40,180 bases of DNA, taken from assembly GCF_001720395.1 (NCBI RefSeq), contig NZ_MDTU01000008.1, positions 1 to 40,180 of the forward strand, read 5' to 3'. The notes below the pieces were generated by a model. That model made no database searches and was not told the origin of the DNA. It worked only from the letters and a program-made list of their open reading frames with translations. The DNA comes from Piscirickettsia litoralis. Lineage in GTDB: Bacteria > Pseudomonadota > Gammaproteobacteria > Piscirickettsiales > Piscirickettsiaceae. Positions 22,793 to 28,795 of the stretch are shown here, piece by piece (the stretch's first letter is position 1; each line of letters opens with the position of its first letter). The translations under genes were made by a program, and so were the position numbers.

Positions 22793-23551
22793 ATGTCTAT
22801 ATCATTACAAGGAAAGACTGCTTTAATAACAGGCGCATCAAGCGGTATAGGAGAAGCTGTAGCTGTAGCACTTGCAGAACTAGGAGCAAACCTGATTTTA
22901 GTTGCACGCCGTTTAGACAGATTGAACGAACTTGCTGATAGGATATCAACTGGACACAGTGTTAATGTTACCGTGATACAGCTAGATATTCGTGATAGTA
23001 GTACAGTGAGTTCATTACTAAGCAACCTGCCCTCACCAGTTGATATTTTAGTAAACAATGCAGGATTAGCGCTGGATAGTTTAAAAATACAAGATGGCAT
23101 TACTGTTAGTTGGGATACAATGATTGACACTAACTTGAAAGGTCTTCTCTACGTCACAAATACTTTGCTACCAGTTATGGTGGATCGAGGTATTGGACAT
23201 GTCGTAAATATTGGTTCGATTGCAGGGCATGATCATTATCCAGTTGGGAATGTGTACAGCGCTACTAAACACGCAGTTAAAGCCTTAACACAATCTATGA
23301 GGATAGATCTTCTTGGTACAGGTGTGCGTGCAACAGAAATTTCCCCAGGTGCGACTCACACAGAATTCAGTGAGGTTAGATGGAAAGACAAGGAAAAAGC
23401 AGATAAGTATTATAAAAGTATTAAGCCTCTCGCTCCTTCTGACGTTGCGGACGCGGTTGTTTATGCAGTGACCCGTCCTTTACATGTTGATGTCGCCCAG
23501 ATGGTTATTTACCCCTCAATTCAAGCGTCATGCAATCATGCAATAAAATAA
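22793..23551 (+). CDS. SDR-family NAD(P)-dependent dehydrogenase, YdfG-like
   Basis: 252 residues. Cofactor loop TGASSGIG at 13-20, ARRLDR (about 38-43) favouring NADP, NNAG at 88-91, catalytic Asn114, Ser142, Tyr155, Lys159 (YSATKHAVKA). ISPGATHTEF follows. Closest in pattern to the YdfG group, which oxidises L-allo-threonine, serine or 3-hydroxypropionate. AGGA lies about 11 bases before ATG. It is on its own plus-strand transcript, next to other metabolic cargo. The exact substrate cannot be told from sequence. Confidence 0.9.
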   Translation: MSISLQGKTALITGASSGIGEAVAVALAELGANLILVARRLDRLNELADRISTGHSVNVTVIQLDIRDSSTVSSLLSNLPSPVDILVNNAGLALDSLKIQDGITVSWDTMIDTNLKGLLYVTNTLLPVMVDRGIGHVVNIGSIAGHDHYPVGNVYSATKHAVKALTQSMRIDLLGTGVRATEISPGATHTEFSEVRWKDKEKADKYYKSIKPLAPSDVADAVVYAVTRPLHVDVAQMVIYPSIQASCNHAIK

Positions 23552-23669
23552 GGTTCACCGAAGAACAAGAATTTACTAAATTGTGGTTTCTCGGGCTAAC
23601 TTGACCTTCTCCTAAGCCAGCAGAATCACCGCAAGAACAGAATTAGTTAGTATAATGATATTTTCATGC

Positions 23670-23696
23670 TATTATCATGATATATCCATGATAATA
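23670..23696. promoter_or_regulatory. operator of the RHH operon
   Basis: TATTATCATG (23670-23679) and CATGATAATA (23687-23696) form a perfect inverted repeat with a 7-bp spacer, 15 bp before the RHH gene. TATAAT lies just upstream at 23651-23656. Placement suggests autorepression by the RHH protein. Confidence 0.6.
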
Positions 23697-23711
23697 TAGT
23701 GAGATTTAGTT

Positions 23712-23936
23712 ATGGAACAAAAGCTTAAAAATGTTCAAGTGCAGATGCTACCTGATACTTTAGAGCAATTAGACAAGATCAAAGAAAGGCTTAGAGCTAC
23801 GTCAGGTGGTGAAGCTCTTCGTCGTTCTGTAGAAATTACAGAGATGTTGTTACGCTTAGCAGGCAAGAATGGCTCAATTGAGGTTGAGAATGCCCAAGGT
23901 AAGCGCGTTGCTCTTCATATCCCAGGGGTGAGCTAA
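23712..23936 (+). CDS. small ribbon-helix-helix-type regulator
   Basis: 74 residues. VQVQMLPDTLEQLDKIKERL (strand, helix A) and GGEALRRSVEITEMLLRLAG (helix B) match the RHH DNA-binding fold. The tail (IEVENAQGKRVALHIPGVS) may be a small beta extension. It starts a three-gene plus-strand operon (4 bp to the next gene) directly behind a perfect inverted repeat. Probably an autoregulator; whether the operon is a stability, exclusion or toxin-antitoxin module is not shown. Confidence 0.75.
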   Translation: MEQKLKNVQVQMLPDTLEQLDKIKERLRATSGGEALRRSVEITEMLLRLAGKNGSIEVENAQGKRVALHIPGVS

Positions 23937-23940
23937 GAGC

Positions 23941-24207
23941 ATGAGTAACGATGATGATCAGATTGATCTAGGCACGCCTGATTTAGATGAGAGTGCTCAA
24001 CAACAGCCCACAGCAGATGATATAACACCACAACATAGGGCTAAAATGGCTGTGTGGTTTGCAGTGATGGTTGTCGTTGTGCTGCTTATTTGCATCGGGT
24101 TGTATGCGTGGCACCCTGACAAGAATGGTCCTATTTTAGAGATTGCTAAGATAGGCTTATTGCCGTTGTTGTCTAGTATTTTTACTTACTATTTTACAAG
24201 GAAATAA
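23941..24207 (+). CDS. membrane protein with acidic N-terminus
   Basis: 88 residues. Acidic, Gln-rich, likely disordered first ~30 residues, then one clear helix (MAVWFAVMVVVVLLICIGLYAW) and a second, weaker one (IGLLPLLSSIFTYYF) ending FTRK. GAGC lies a few bases before the ATG. Function unknown; size and topology also fit a holin, but it is far from the lysis genes and on the other strand. Confidence 0.65.
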   Translation: MSNDDDQIDLGTPDLDESAQQQPTADDITPQHRAKMAVWFAVMVVVVLLICIGLYAWHPDKNGPILEIAKIGLLPLLSSIFTYYFTRK

Positions 24208-24210
24208 TTG

Positions 24211-24645
24211 ATGCCCTCAGATATATTTCAGAAGATTGAAAGTCAAACAGTGACTAAAGAAGAAATTTACACCTATTTTAATAAACCGAGCTTAAATAAC
24301 TTTTCTTTTGAAGTTACTGATTTTGACATTTTAAAATGTGAGGGTTATGTATCCTTAAAGTTTCAACCTCATAGCAACGCTACTCCTGCTATTGTTATTG
24401 TGAGGTGGGTGTGTAGCCAAGGGCGGCCATTAAAACCAGTGCTAAGCAATAAATGTTTCATTCGTATGGATGTGAATGATACCCCTATTTATATGGAAGA
24501 TTGCGAGTTAGATAAAGTATTAATGAATGAAGAATGTGGCGCTAGTGTGGCTATTGAGATGCTAAATGTAGAGTTGATGAAGTTTGTAAGTGCTTTTGAA
24601 GATAGCATTAAATCTACATGCTTTAACTTTAAGGATACTGTGTAA
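24211..24645 (+). CDS. unknown soluble protein, third gene of RHH operon
   Basis: 144 residues from ATG 24211 (AAGGA seven to nine bases upstream). Mixed alpha/beta look: EITDFDILK-like opening (FEVTDFDILKCEGYVSLKF), VIVRWVCSQG, FIRMDVNDTPIYMEDCELDKV, and a long C-terminal helix. No membrane segment. No recognised family. Its stop ends the operon; a GC-rich hairpin follows at 24674. Confidence 0.6.
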   Translation: MPSDIFQKIESQTVTKEEIYTYFNKPSLNNFSFEVTDFDILKCEGYVSLKFQPHSNATPAIVIVRWVCSQGRPLKPVLSNKCFIRMDVNDTPIYMEDCELDKVLMNEECGASVAIEMLNVELMKFVSAFEDSIKSTCFNFKDTV

Positions 24646-24894
24646 GAGGCAAATGTTTTAGTTTGAAAAACTGTGGGGGTATCTCTCCCCCAGGCGCGCG
24701 CGAAAAACCCCCTGTACCCCCTCCCTTATATTTATTGTTCACCAGTCATTTTATTTTACTTTTTCTTTATTTTATTACTTTCGATAAGGGCGATTATCGA
24801 AAGAAATCACAAAAACAAGTGCGGCGCATCATTGAAGACAGAGGAAAAGAAGATAAACTTTTAATGTGAGCAATCCCCTAAGGCTAGCTCACAC
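24646..24894. other. non-coding stretch with GC-rich hairpin
   Basis: Starts with the hairpin TGGGGG (24674-24679) / CCCCCA (24687-24692), followed by an alternating GCGCGCGCG tract (24694-24702) and C-rich runs. An AT-rich part follows. Two short open frames here lack support. The hairpin may end the RHH operon, although no T-run follows. Confidence 0.45.
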
Positions 24895-25026
24895 CGAAAG
24901 CTTCCTCATGCACTTCCGAGGTGGCTTTCGACTCCACCTTCTTTAAAAACAAGCTGTCAACGAAATTTGTGTTTTTATTCTAAAATAGTGTAAGGGCGTT
25001 TCTCCGCGTCCTAGGCTGTGCCTTTT

Positions 25027-25056
25027 CCCCCTCTTGCCAATCGAGGGGCTTTTTTT
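25027..25056 (+). terminator. terminator, array unit 1
   Basis: CCCCTC, nine-base loop, GAGGGG, C, then seven T. Confidence 0.8.
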
Positions 25057-25127
25057 GCGAAAAATTGAAAACCAATAGAAAACAGATAGACTTAAACATG
25101 AGTGGCATCCCAAACCCACTTATATCC

Positions 25128-25174
25128 GAAAGCCTCTAACACACAAGCACCTTGGCCGTTAGAGGCTTTCTTTT
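25128..25174 (+). terminator. terminator, array unit 2
   Basis: Perfect 13-bp stem GAAAGCCTCTAAC / GTTAGAGGCTTTC with a 17-base loop, then TTTT. The longest stem of the array. Confidence 0.8.
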
Positions 25175-25241
25175 ATCAAACTTTATTATATTCATGTCGA
25201 TATCAATAGTGAGTGTTTCATCCAATACTTGACACTCACTC

Positions 25242-25271
25242 GCCCTCTTCACCCTATTGAGGGCTTTTTTT
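25242..25271 (+). terminator. terminator, array unit 3
   Basis: GCCCTC, 11-base loop containing TCACCC, GAGGGC, then seven T. It directly follows the 9-bp hairpin AGTGAGTGT/ACACTCACT. Confidence 0.8.
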
Positions 25272-25344
25272 GGGGCACTTAATTTTGATGGCACAGTATC
25301 TGCATTAGATTAATTGCACTTTATTATTAGGCAATCCAAATAGC

Positions 25345-25376
25345 ACCTCACTACTCCCCGTGGTGAGGTTTTTTTT
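25345..25376 (+). terminator. terminator, array unit 4
   Basis: ACCTCAC / GTGAGGT with a loop holding CTCCCC, then eight T counting the last stem base. Confidence 0.8.
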
Positions 25377-25426
25377 ACTCACTGTGCTATCAATTAATTG
25401 AGAGTTTTCTCCTTTCCTCTCAACTG

Positions 25427-25465
25427 AAAAGCCCCTTTTATTTCAACTTAGCTCCGGGGCTTTTC
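25427..25465 (+). terminator. terminator, array unit 5
   Basis: AAAAGCCCC / GGGGCTTTT with a 20-base loop. The last hairpin before the par palindromes; being A-rich on the 5' side it may work in both directions. Confidence 0.7.
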
Positions 25466-25470
25466 TTTAG

Positions 25471-25585
25471 TTATTATGTATACATAATAATATTTGAATA
25501 TTATGTTTTTAATTTAAACATATACTCTTTATTTGACATAATCTTATTTTGATACATACTCAACATATTAAATAATTTAAACATA
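25471..25585. promoter_or_regulatory. candidate partition site (parS) and parA operator
   Basis: A perfect 20-bp palindrome with core TATGTATACATA (25471-25490) overlaps a second palindrome, ATAATATT-TG-AATATTAT (25487-25504). TAATTTAAACATA is repeated at 25510 and 25573. Repeats upstream of parA are typical of type Ib partition loci, where the RHH partner binds them as centromere and operator. Confidence 0.65.
25533..25560 (+). promoter_or_regulatory. parA promoter
   Basis: TTGACA (25533-25538), 16-bp spacer, CATACT (25555-25560), between the two 13-bp direct repeats. AAGG lies near 25588-25591 before ATG 25601. Confidence 0.55.
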
Positions 25586-25600
25586 GCAAGGTTGTTATCC

Positions 25601-26344
25601 ATGACAAACATAAGAGTGATCGCTAACCACAAGGGCGGCGTTGCAAAAACTAGCACAGCCGCTAATCTAGGTGCTGCATTATCTAAAAAAGGAAAAAAGG
25701 TTTTACTTGTTGACCTTGACCCTCAATGCAATTTAACAAATCACTTTAATAAAGCTAATTCAACAGAACACACTATTTTTTCAGCAATGAACAAACGTGA
25801 AACTGTTCATCCTGTCTCCATTAAGGAAAATTTAGATATTGTTATATCAGACCTCGATTTAGCTGCCCTTGAATTACAACTCATTAGCGCACCAGCTAGA
25901 GAGCAAGTTTTAAAGAAAGTTCTTAGCCCTGTTGTAGAAAAATATGACGAGGTCATTATCGACTGTGGTCCAACAATCAGTATTCTAATGATGAATGCTA
26001 TCACCGCAGGAACAACCATGTTGATTCCTGTAGAGCCTGAGCCTTTCGCTCTTGAAGGGTTAAGCACTTTTGAAAAACATTTTAAAACTATGAAAGATGC
26101 ATTGAATAAAAGCCTTACCATATGTGGAATTTTGATAACTAAGTTTGATGGCAGAAAAGCAATTCATAAAGATATAGCTAAAGCTGTTGAAAATCGCTAC
26201 CAGGCAAAAGTATTTAAAACTAGGATTAGAACCAATGTATCTCTGACTGAAGCCCAAGCACATGGAATAGATATTTTTGAATACAACACAAAATCTAATG
26301 GTGCTGTTGATTATAAAAATGTTGCTGACGAACTAAGCGCATAG
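25601..26344 (+). CDS. parA: ParA partition ATPase, type Ib
   Basis: 247 residues from ATG 25601 (AAGG ten bases upstream); a TTG three codons earlier is less likely. Deviant Walker A HKGGVAKTSTAANLG at about 9-23, then LLVDLDPQCNLT (A'), Walker B-like VIIDCGPTIS, and LIPVEPEPFALEGL. No N-terminal HTH domain, so it is the short type Ib class rather than the P1-like Ia class. It forms ATP-dependent filaments or gradients on the nucleoid that separate plasmid copies. It shares an operon with the RHH partner 67 bp downstream. Confidence 0.95.
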   Translation: MTNIRVIANHKGGVAKTSTAANLGAALSKKGKKVLLVDLDPQCNLTNHFNKANSTEHTIFSAMNKRETVHPVSIKENLDIVISDLDLAALELQLISAPAREQVLKKVLSPVVEKYDEVIIDCGPTISILMMNAITAGTTMLIPVEPEPFALEGLSTFEKHFKTMKDALNKSLTICGILITKFDGRKAIHKDIAKAVENRYQAKVFKTRIRTNVSLTEAQAHGIDIFEYNTKSNGAVDYKNVADELSA

Positions 26345-26351
26345 AAAAACA

Positions 26352-26380
26352 TTTCTATGTATACATAAATTACATAGAAA
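26352..26380. promoter_or_regulatory. par palindromes between parA and parB
   Basis: TATGTATACATA at 26356-26367 lies within a wider inverted repeat TTTCTATGTA / TACATAGAAA (26352-26361, 26371-26380). A further binding site for the partition partner, ahead of its gene. Confidence 0.6.
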
Positions 26381-26411
26381 AATTAAAAAACATAATAACT
26401 AAGGATATATA

Positions 26412-26792
26412 ATGGGTAAAGACTTTAAAAATATGTTCAGTAGCAACAGTGAAACTACATCGGGATTTGATGATGTACCTGTGATAGAAGAGCAACCAAA
26501 AAAAGAAACTCCAAAGAAGACCGAAACAAAAAAAGCAGAGCCAGCGGCACATAAGGTCATTGCGAAAAAAAGTGGTCGAAGGCGCGATGAACCCGCTGAA
26601 GGTGAGATGAGAAAAACATACCTAGTTGATAAAAATCTAGCGGATAAAATTGAAGGTATTTCTTATTGGGAACGCATCAACATAAAAGATGTGGTCAATG
26701 ATGCTTTTAGGACAGCGATTAAGAAGTACGAAAACCGTCATGGTGAAATTAAGTTAAAACCAAAAGATAAGGTTAAATCTGTTTTCAAGTAA
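26412..26792 (+). CDS. ParB-like centromere-binding protein (RHH type)
   Basis: 126 residues, AAGGATAT before ATG. The N-terminal ~70 residues are disordered and Lys/Glu/Pro-rich (EEQPKKETPKKTETKKAEP), followed by a basic patch (KKSGRRRDEPAE). The C-terminal domain, MRKTYLVDKNLADKIEGISYWERINIKDVVNDAFRTAIKKYE, has strand-helix-helix form like RHH partition proteins. In type Ib systems the basic N-terminus stimulates ParA ATPase and the RHH part binds parS and represses the operon. Flanking palindromes on both sides support this. Confidence 0.82.
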   Translation: MGKDFKNMFSSNSETTSGFDDVPVIEEQPKKETPKKTETKKAEPAAHKVIAKKSGRRRDEPAEGEMRKTYLVDKNLADKIEGISYWERINIKDVVNDAFRTAIKKYENRHGEIKLKPKDKVKSVFK

Positions 26793-26811
26793 ACATAACA
26801 AACAAAAGAAA

Positions 26812-26825
26812 TTATGTGTACATAA
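26812..26825. promoter_or_regulatory. par-like palindrome downstream of parB
   Basis: TTATGTGTACATAA, one base off a perfect palindrome, with ATGT/ACAT half-sites continuing to about 26865. Likely an extra partition site. Confidence 0.45.
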
Positions 26826-26929
26826 GAAACATAAACATTTATGTATTCTATGTACCTTAAATAACAACAAGATACTATGTAATGAGAGTCTACCTTTAAG
26901 TCTCTGTTTACTAAGTACAGTGAGTATTC

Positions 26930-27160
26930 ATGCGAACTAACAAGAAGAAACAACGTAAAAAATCCGGCCAGGTTAAAGGCTATTTATACACTTTTGACCT
27001 CATCTATCCACACAAAACGCTCTGTGTTGAGTTTGAAGTCACTCATTCAAATATAACAAAAGCTTACGATGCCGCAGAAGTGGAGTTTGATAAATGGGTT
27101 GGTGAGCAAGAAGAAGGGGCGACAGCTTTCGATTATCGTTATAAGACGATTAGGGGCTAG
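26930..27160 (+). CDS. small basic protein of unknown function
   Basis: 76 residues. Basic start MRTNKKKQRKKSGQVKGYLYTFDLI, then a mixed region with VEFEVTHSNITKAYDAAEVEFDKWVGEQEEG. Only a weak GTGAG before the ATG. It converges with the o-spanin gene, overlapping its end by 11 bp. It follows the par locus but is not obviously part of it. No family recognised. Confidence 0.5.
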   Translation: MRTNKKKQRKKSGQVKGYLYTFDLIYPHKTLCVEFEVTHSNITKAYDAAEVEFDKWVGEQEEGATAFDYRYKTIRG

Positions 27161-27416
27161 GCTGATCTAGGTGATAGAACTCGCGCAGGTGACTTATCTG
27201 AGTATTGCACTGCTCTAGTGACTGATAATTTTCAACACCCCAGGTCAGAGCGGCCTTGTTAGTTTGTCCTTGAATCTTTGTTATTTTGCACTGGTTTAAT
27301 AAGCTGTATGGCGGACTTACATCGATGTGACTGTGATTGATCAACGAGTTTCGCTTGGCACAGCTTAGCAAAAATGGAACTAGGAATATCAGTATCAGAC
27401 CAGTTTTTACTCTCAT
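27150..27416 (-). CDS. o-spanin (Rz1-like outer-membrane lipoprotein)
   Basis: 88 residues from ATG 27416: MRVKTGLILIFLVPFLLSCAKR. The lipobox LLSC puts the lipidated Cys at residue 19 after a basic, hydrophobic signal peptide. The gene starts inside the i-spanin gene in another frame and runs about 110 bp beyond its stop, the overlapping Rz/Rz1 arrangement. Together they fuse inner and outer membranes at the last step of lysis. It is less proline-rich than lambda Rz1. Confidence 0.82.
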   Translation of the reverse strand: MRVKTGLILIFLVPFLLSCAKRNSLINHSHIDVSPPYSLLNQCKITKIQGQTNKAALTWGVENYQSLEQCNTQISHLREFYHLDQPSP

Positions 27417-27681
27417 ACAGCGATTGAAGCAATTCGTGATCAACATCATCATGTTCCTCATCTCTTGCAGCCAGTTTTGAAAAGTAACGCAATTGAATAT
27501 TTTTAAGTCGCTCCTGCTCTGAGTAAAATTTTTGAGTATTGTGTTTCCAACTCGCTTGTGCGATTTCATGGCGAACTTCATGCTGTGCGCTTTGTCGGGT
27601 TTCATAACGCCACAACAAAACAAGGGCGAGTATAAGTATTCCGCCAATGCCATACATCCAAAACTTACGAATAAACACCAT
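27259..27681 (-). CDS. i-spanin (Rz-like)
   Basis: 140 residues from ATG 27681; a TTG two codons earlier overlaps the upstream stop. N-terminal membrane anchor (WMYGIGGILILALVLLWRYE) followed by a periplasmic helical domain (SAQHEVRHEIAQASWKHNTQKFYSEQERLKNIQLRY). The embedded o-spanin in another frame confirms the role. It follows the hydrolase gene directly, the usual order endolysin-Rz-Rz1. Confidence 0.82.
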   Translation of the reverse strand: MVFIRKFWMYGIGGILILALVLLWRYETRQSAQHEVRHEIAQASWKHNTQKFYSEQERLKNIQLRYFSKLAARDEEHDDVDHELLQSLYESKNWSDTDIPSSIFAKLCQAKLVDQSQSHRCKSAIQLIKPVQNNKDSRTN

Positions 27682-27683
27682 AA

Positions 27684-28127
27684 TCAATGCTTCTTTATCA
27701 AATCAATTAATTCGATGGGGGTTAAATTTTCACGCTCTGGCAGTGCCATACCACAACACTTTAAGATTTGAGCGGCAAACTCGGCGCATTGCCAACCGCC
27801 ATGGTCTTTTTGCTTTAAACCAAGCCCTGCACGAATTGCATCCATGACGCTGTATTTATCAGCGATATGCTTCAAAATGAAAACCTCGGCATCACTGATC
27901 ATATTCACCGGTGTTTTAATCACATCATATTGATCAGGCAGCTTATCGAGCGGGATAATACGCACGCCTTTAAAAATAAGCGCCTCAACAAAAAATAGCT
28001 GATCTTTAATTTTCCAAATCACGCCTATGTGAGAGTAGGGCGATTTTGTCCACCACCGCACAATCGACGAAATAAAGCTTGTGCCTCGATAAGCGACTAC
28101 ATCGCCACTTCTAGCACCGCCTGTCAT
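27684..28127 (-). CDS. permuted papain-fold (NlpC/P60-like, YiiX-type) hydrolase, candidate endolysin
   Basis: 147 residues. RSGDVVAYRG at the start and PYSHIGVIW give His33; VEAL gives a possible Glu48; GGWQCAEFAAQIL gives Cys114. Having His before Cys is the circularly permuted layout of YaeF/YiiX-type amidases. Position between the tail genes and the spanins is where endolysins lie, so cutting peptidoglycan peptides is the likely job. No signal-anchor sequence is present, so it would need a holin, which is not obvious nearby. ATGA overlap with the upstream gene. Confidence 0.65.
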   Translation of the reverse strand: MTGGARSGDVVAYRGTSFISSIVRWWTKSPYSHIGVIWKIKDQLFFVEALIFKGVRIIPLDKLPDQYDVIKTPVNMISDAEVFILKHIADKYSVMDAIRAGLGLKQKDHGGWQCAEFAAQILKCCGMALPERENLTPIELIDLIKKH

Positions 28128-28792
28128 GGTTCAAGACTCTTCAGCACATCCCAATCTATGGAGTCAGGATCAATTTCTGTTTGCGTTGCAACTATCTGCG
28201 CCTCTAACGCTTGTACCAAGCCATAAAGTAGCTCAGCGCGGTTTACAATAAGCTGCAACAAGGCACTTAAATCATCCTTAGTTAAGGGCGTCGTGGTGTT
28301 ATCGTACAGGGTCCAGTTAATCGTCCCGTCAGGGTTTTTACCAGCTAAAGCATCGTACTCAAAAATGCTGAAAAAAAGGTTATCCCGTGTCACAAAGTCA
28401 CCATTAAAGACCTGGTTGTTATAAGTTATGGGCGCTGTTTTTTCAGTATCACGGCGCGCTTTTAACGTTTTGACGTTAAGCTCTAGGAGGGCTGTTTTTT
28501 CTTGTTCGGGGGTCAATTTATTATCAACTTTCCCATCTCGAACAATGTATTTTCCCGGGTTGTTTACAATGCTGTCATGCTCTTCACTGCTAATTTCTAT
28601 CCAAGGCTTCGGTATAGCACTAGTATCAATTATAAAATTGGGTAATACTGGCTGTTCTTCGCCATCAACTTCATAATCAATATCTGGAATTAAAGGAATA
28701 TCACCATCAGCGATAACAGGTAAATCTTTAACAACTTTAAATTGAGTAATTTCCCCACTGACTTCTTCGTAGCTTGCTATATATTCTTTCAT
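28124..28792 (-). CDS. DUF4376-type tail fibre-associated protein
   Basis: 222 residues. The C-terminal half (VKTLKARRDTEKTAPITYNNQVFNGDFVTRDNLFFSIF, then TINWTLYDNTTTPLTKDDLSALLQLIVNRAELL) matches the DUF4376 pattern seen next to tail fibre genes. N-terminal part (YIASYEEVSGEITQFKVVKDLPV) resembles the variable front of such proteins. Probably a fibre chaperone or accessory tip protein. Starts three bases after the fibre stop. Confidence 0.75.
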   Translation of the reverse strand: MKEYIASYEEVSGEITQFKVVKDLPVIADGDIPLIPDIDYEVDGEEQPVLPNFIIDTSAIPKPWIEISSEEHDSIVNNPGKYIVRDGKVDNKLTPEQEKTALLELNVKTLKARRDTEKTAPITYNNQVFNGDFVTRDNLFFSIFEYDALAGKNPDGTINWTLYDNTTTPLTKDDLSALLQLIVNRAELLYGLVQALEAQIVATQTEIDPDSIDWDVLKSLEP

Positions 28793-28795
28793 TAC

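Larger units (their letters stand above)
24867..25468 (+). ncRNA. array of tandem hairpin-terminator units (possible small RNAs)
   Basis: Over 600 bp contain no gene but five rho-independent terminators on the plus strand, ending near 25056, 25174, 25271, 25376 and 25465, about 92-118 bp apart. Several units add a 5' hairpin: GTGAGC/GCTCAC near 24867-24892, AGTGG/CCACT near 25101-25119, AGTGAGTGT/ACACTCACT (25208-25240), TTGAGAG/CTCTCAA (25398-25423). Loops are C-rich (ATCCCC, CATCCC, CATCC, TCTCC, TCACCC, CTCCCC), able to pair with Shine-Dalgarno sequences. Promoters are not convincing for every unit (TTGAAA-16-TAGACT near 25065-25092 is the best). Alternative: a stacked insulator protecting parA. 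Confidence 0.5.

Noticed and set aside
22696-23130. 144-codon minus-strand frame opposite the SDR gene
   Set aside because: Fully antisense to a well-supported dehydrogenase and low in complexity (Ser/Leu/Ile-rich).
24663-24869. Two overlapping open frames of 63-68 codons after the RHH operon
   Set aside because: They cross a GC-rich hairpin and alternating GC tract, lack ribosome sites, and encode low-complexity Pro- and Phe/Leu-rich strings in two frames. They look like accidental frames.
27417-27653. Upstream extension of the Rz1 frame to 27653
   Set aside because: The lipoprotein signal peptide and lipobox define the start at 27416; the upstream codons lie within the Rz anchor and domain in another frame.
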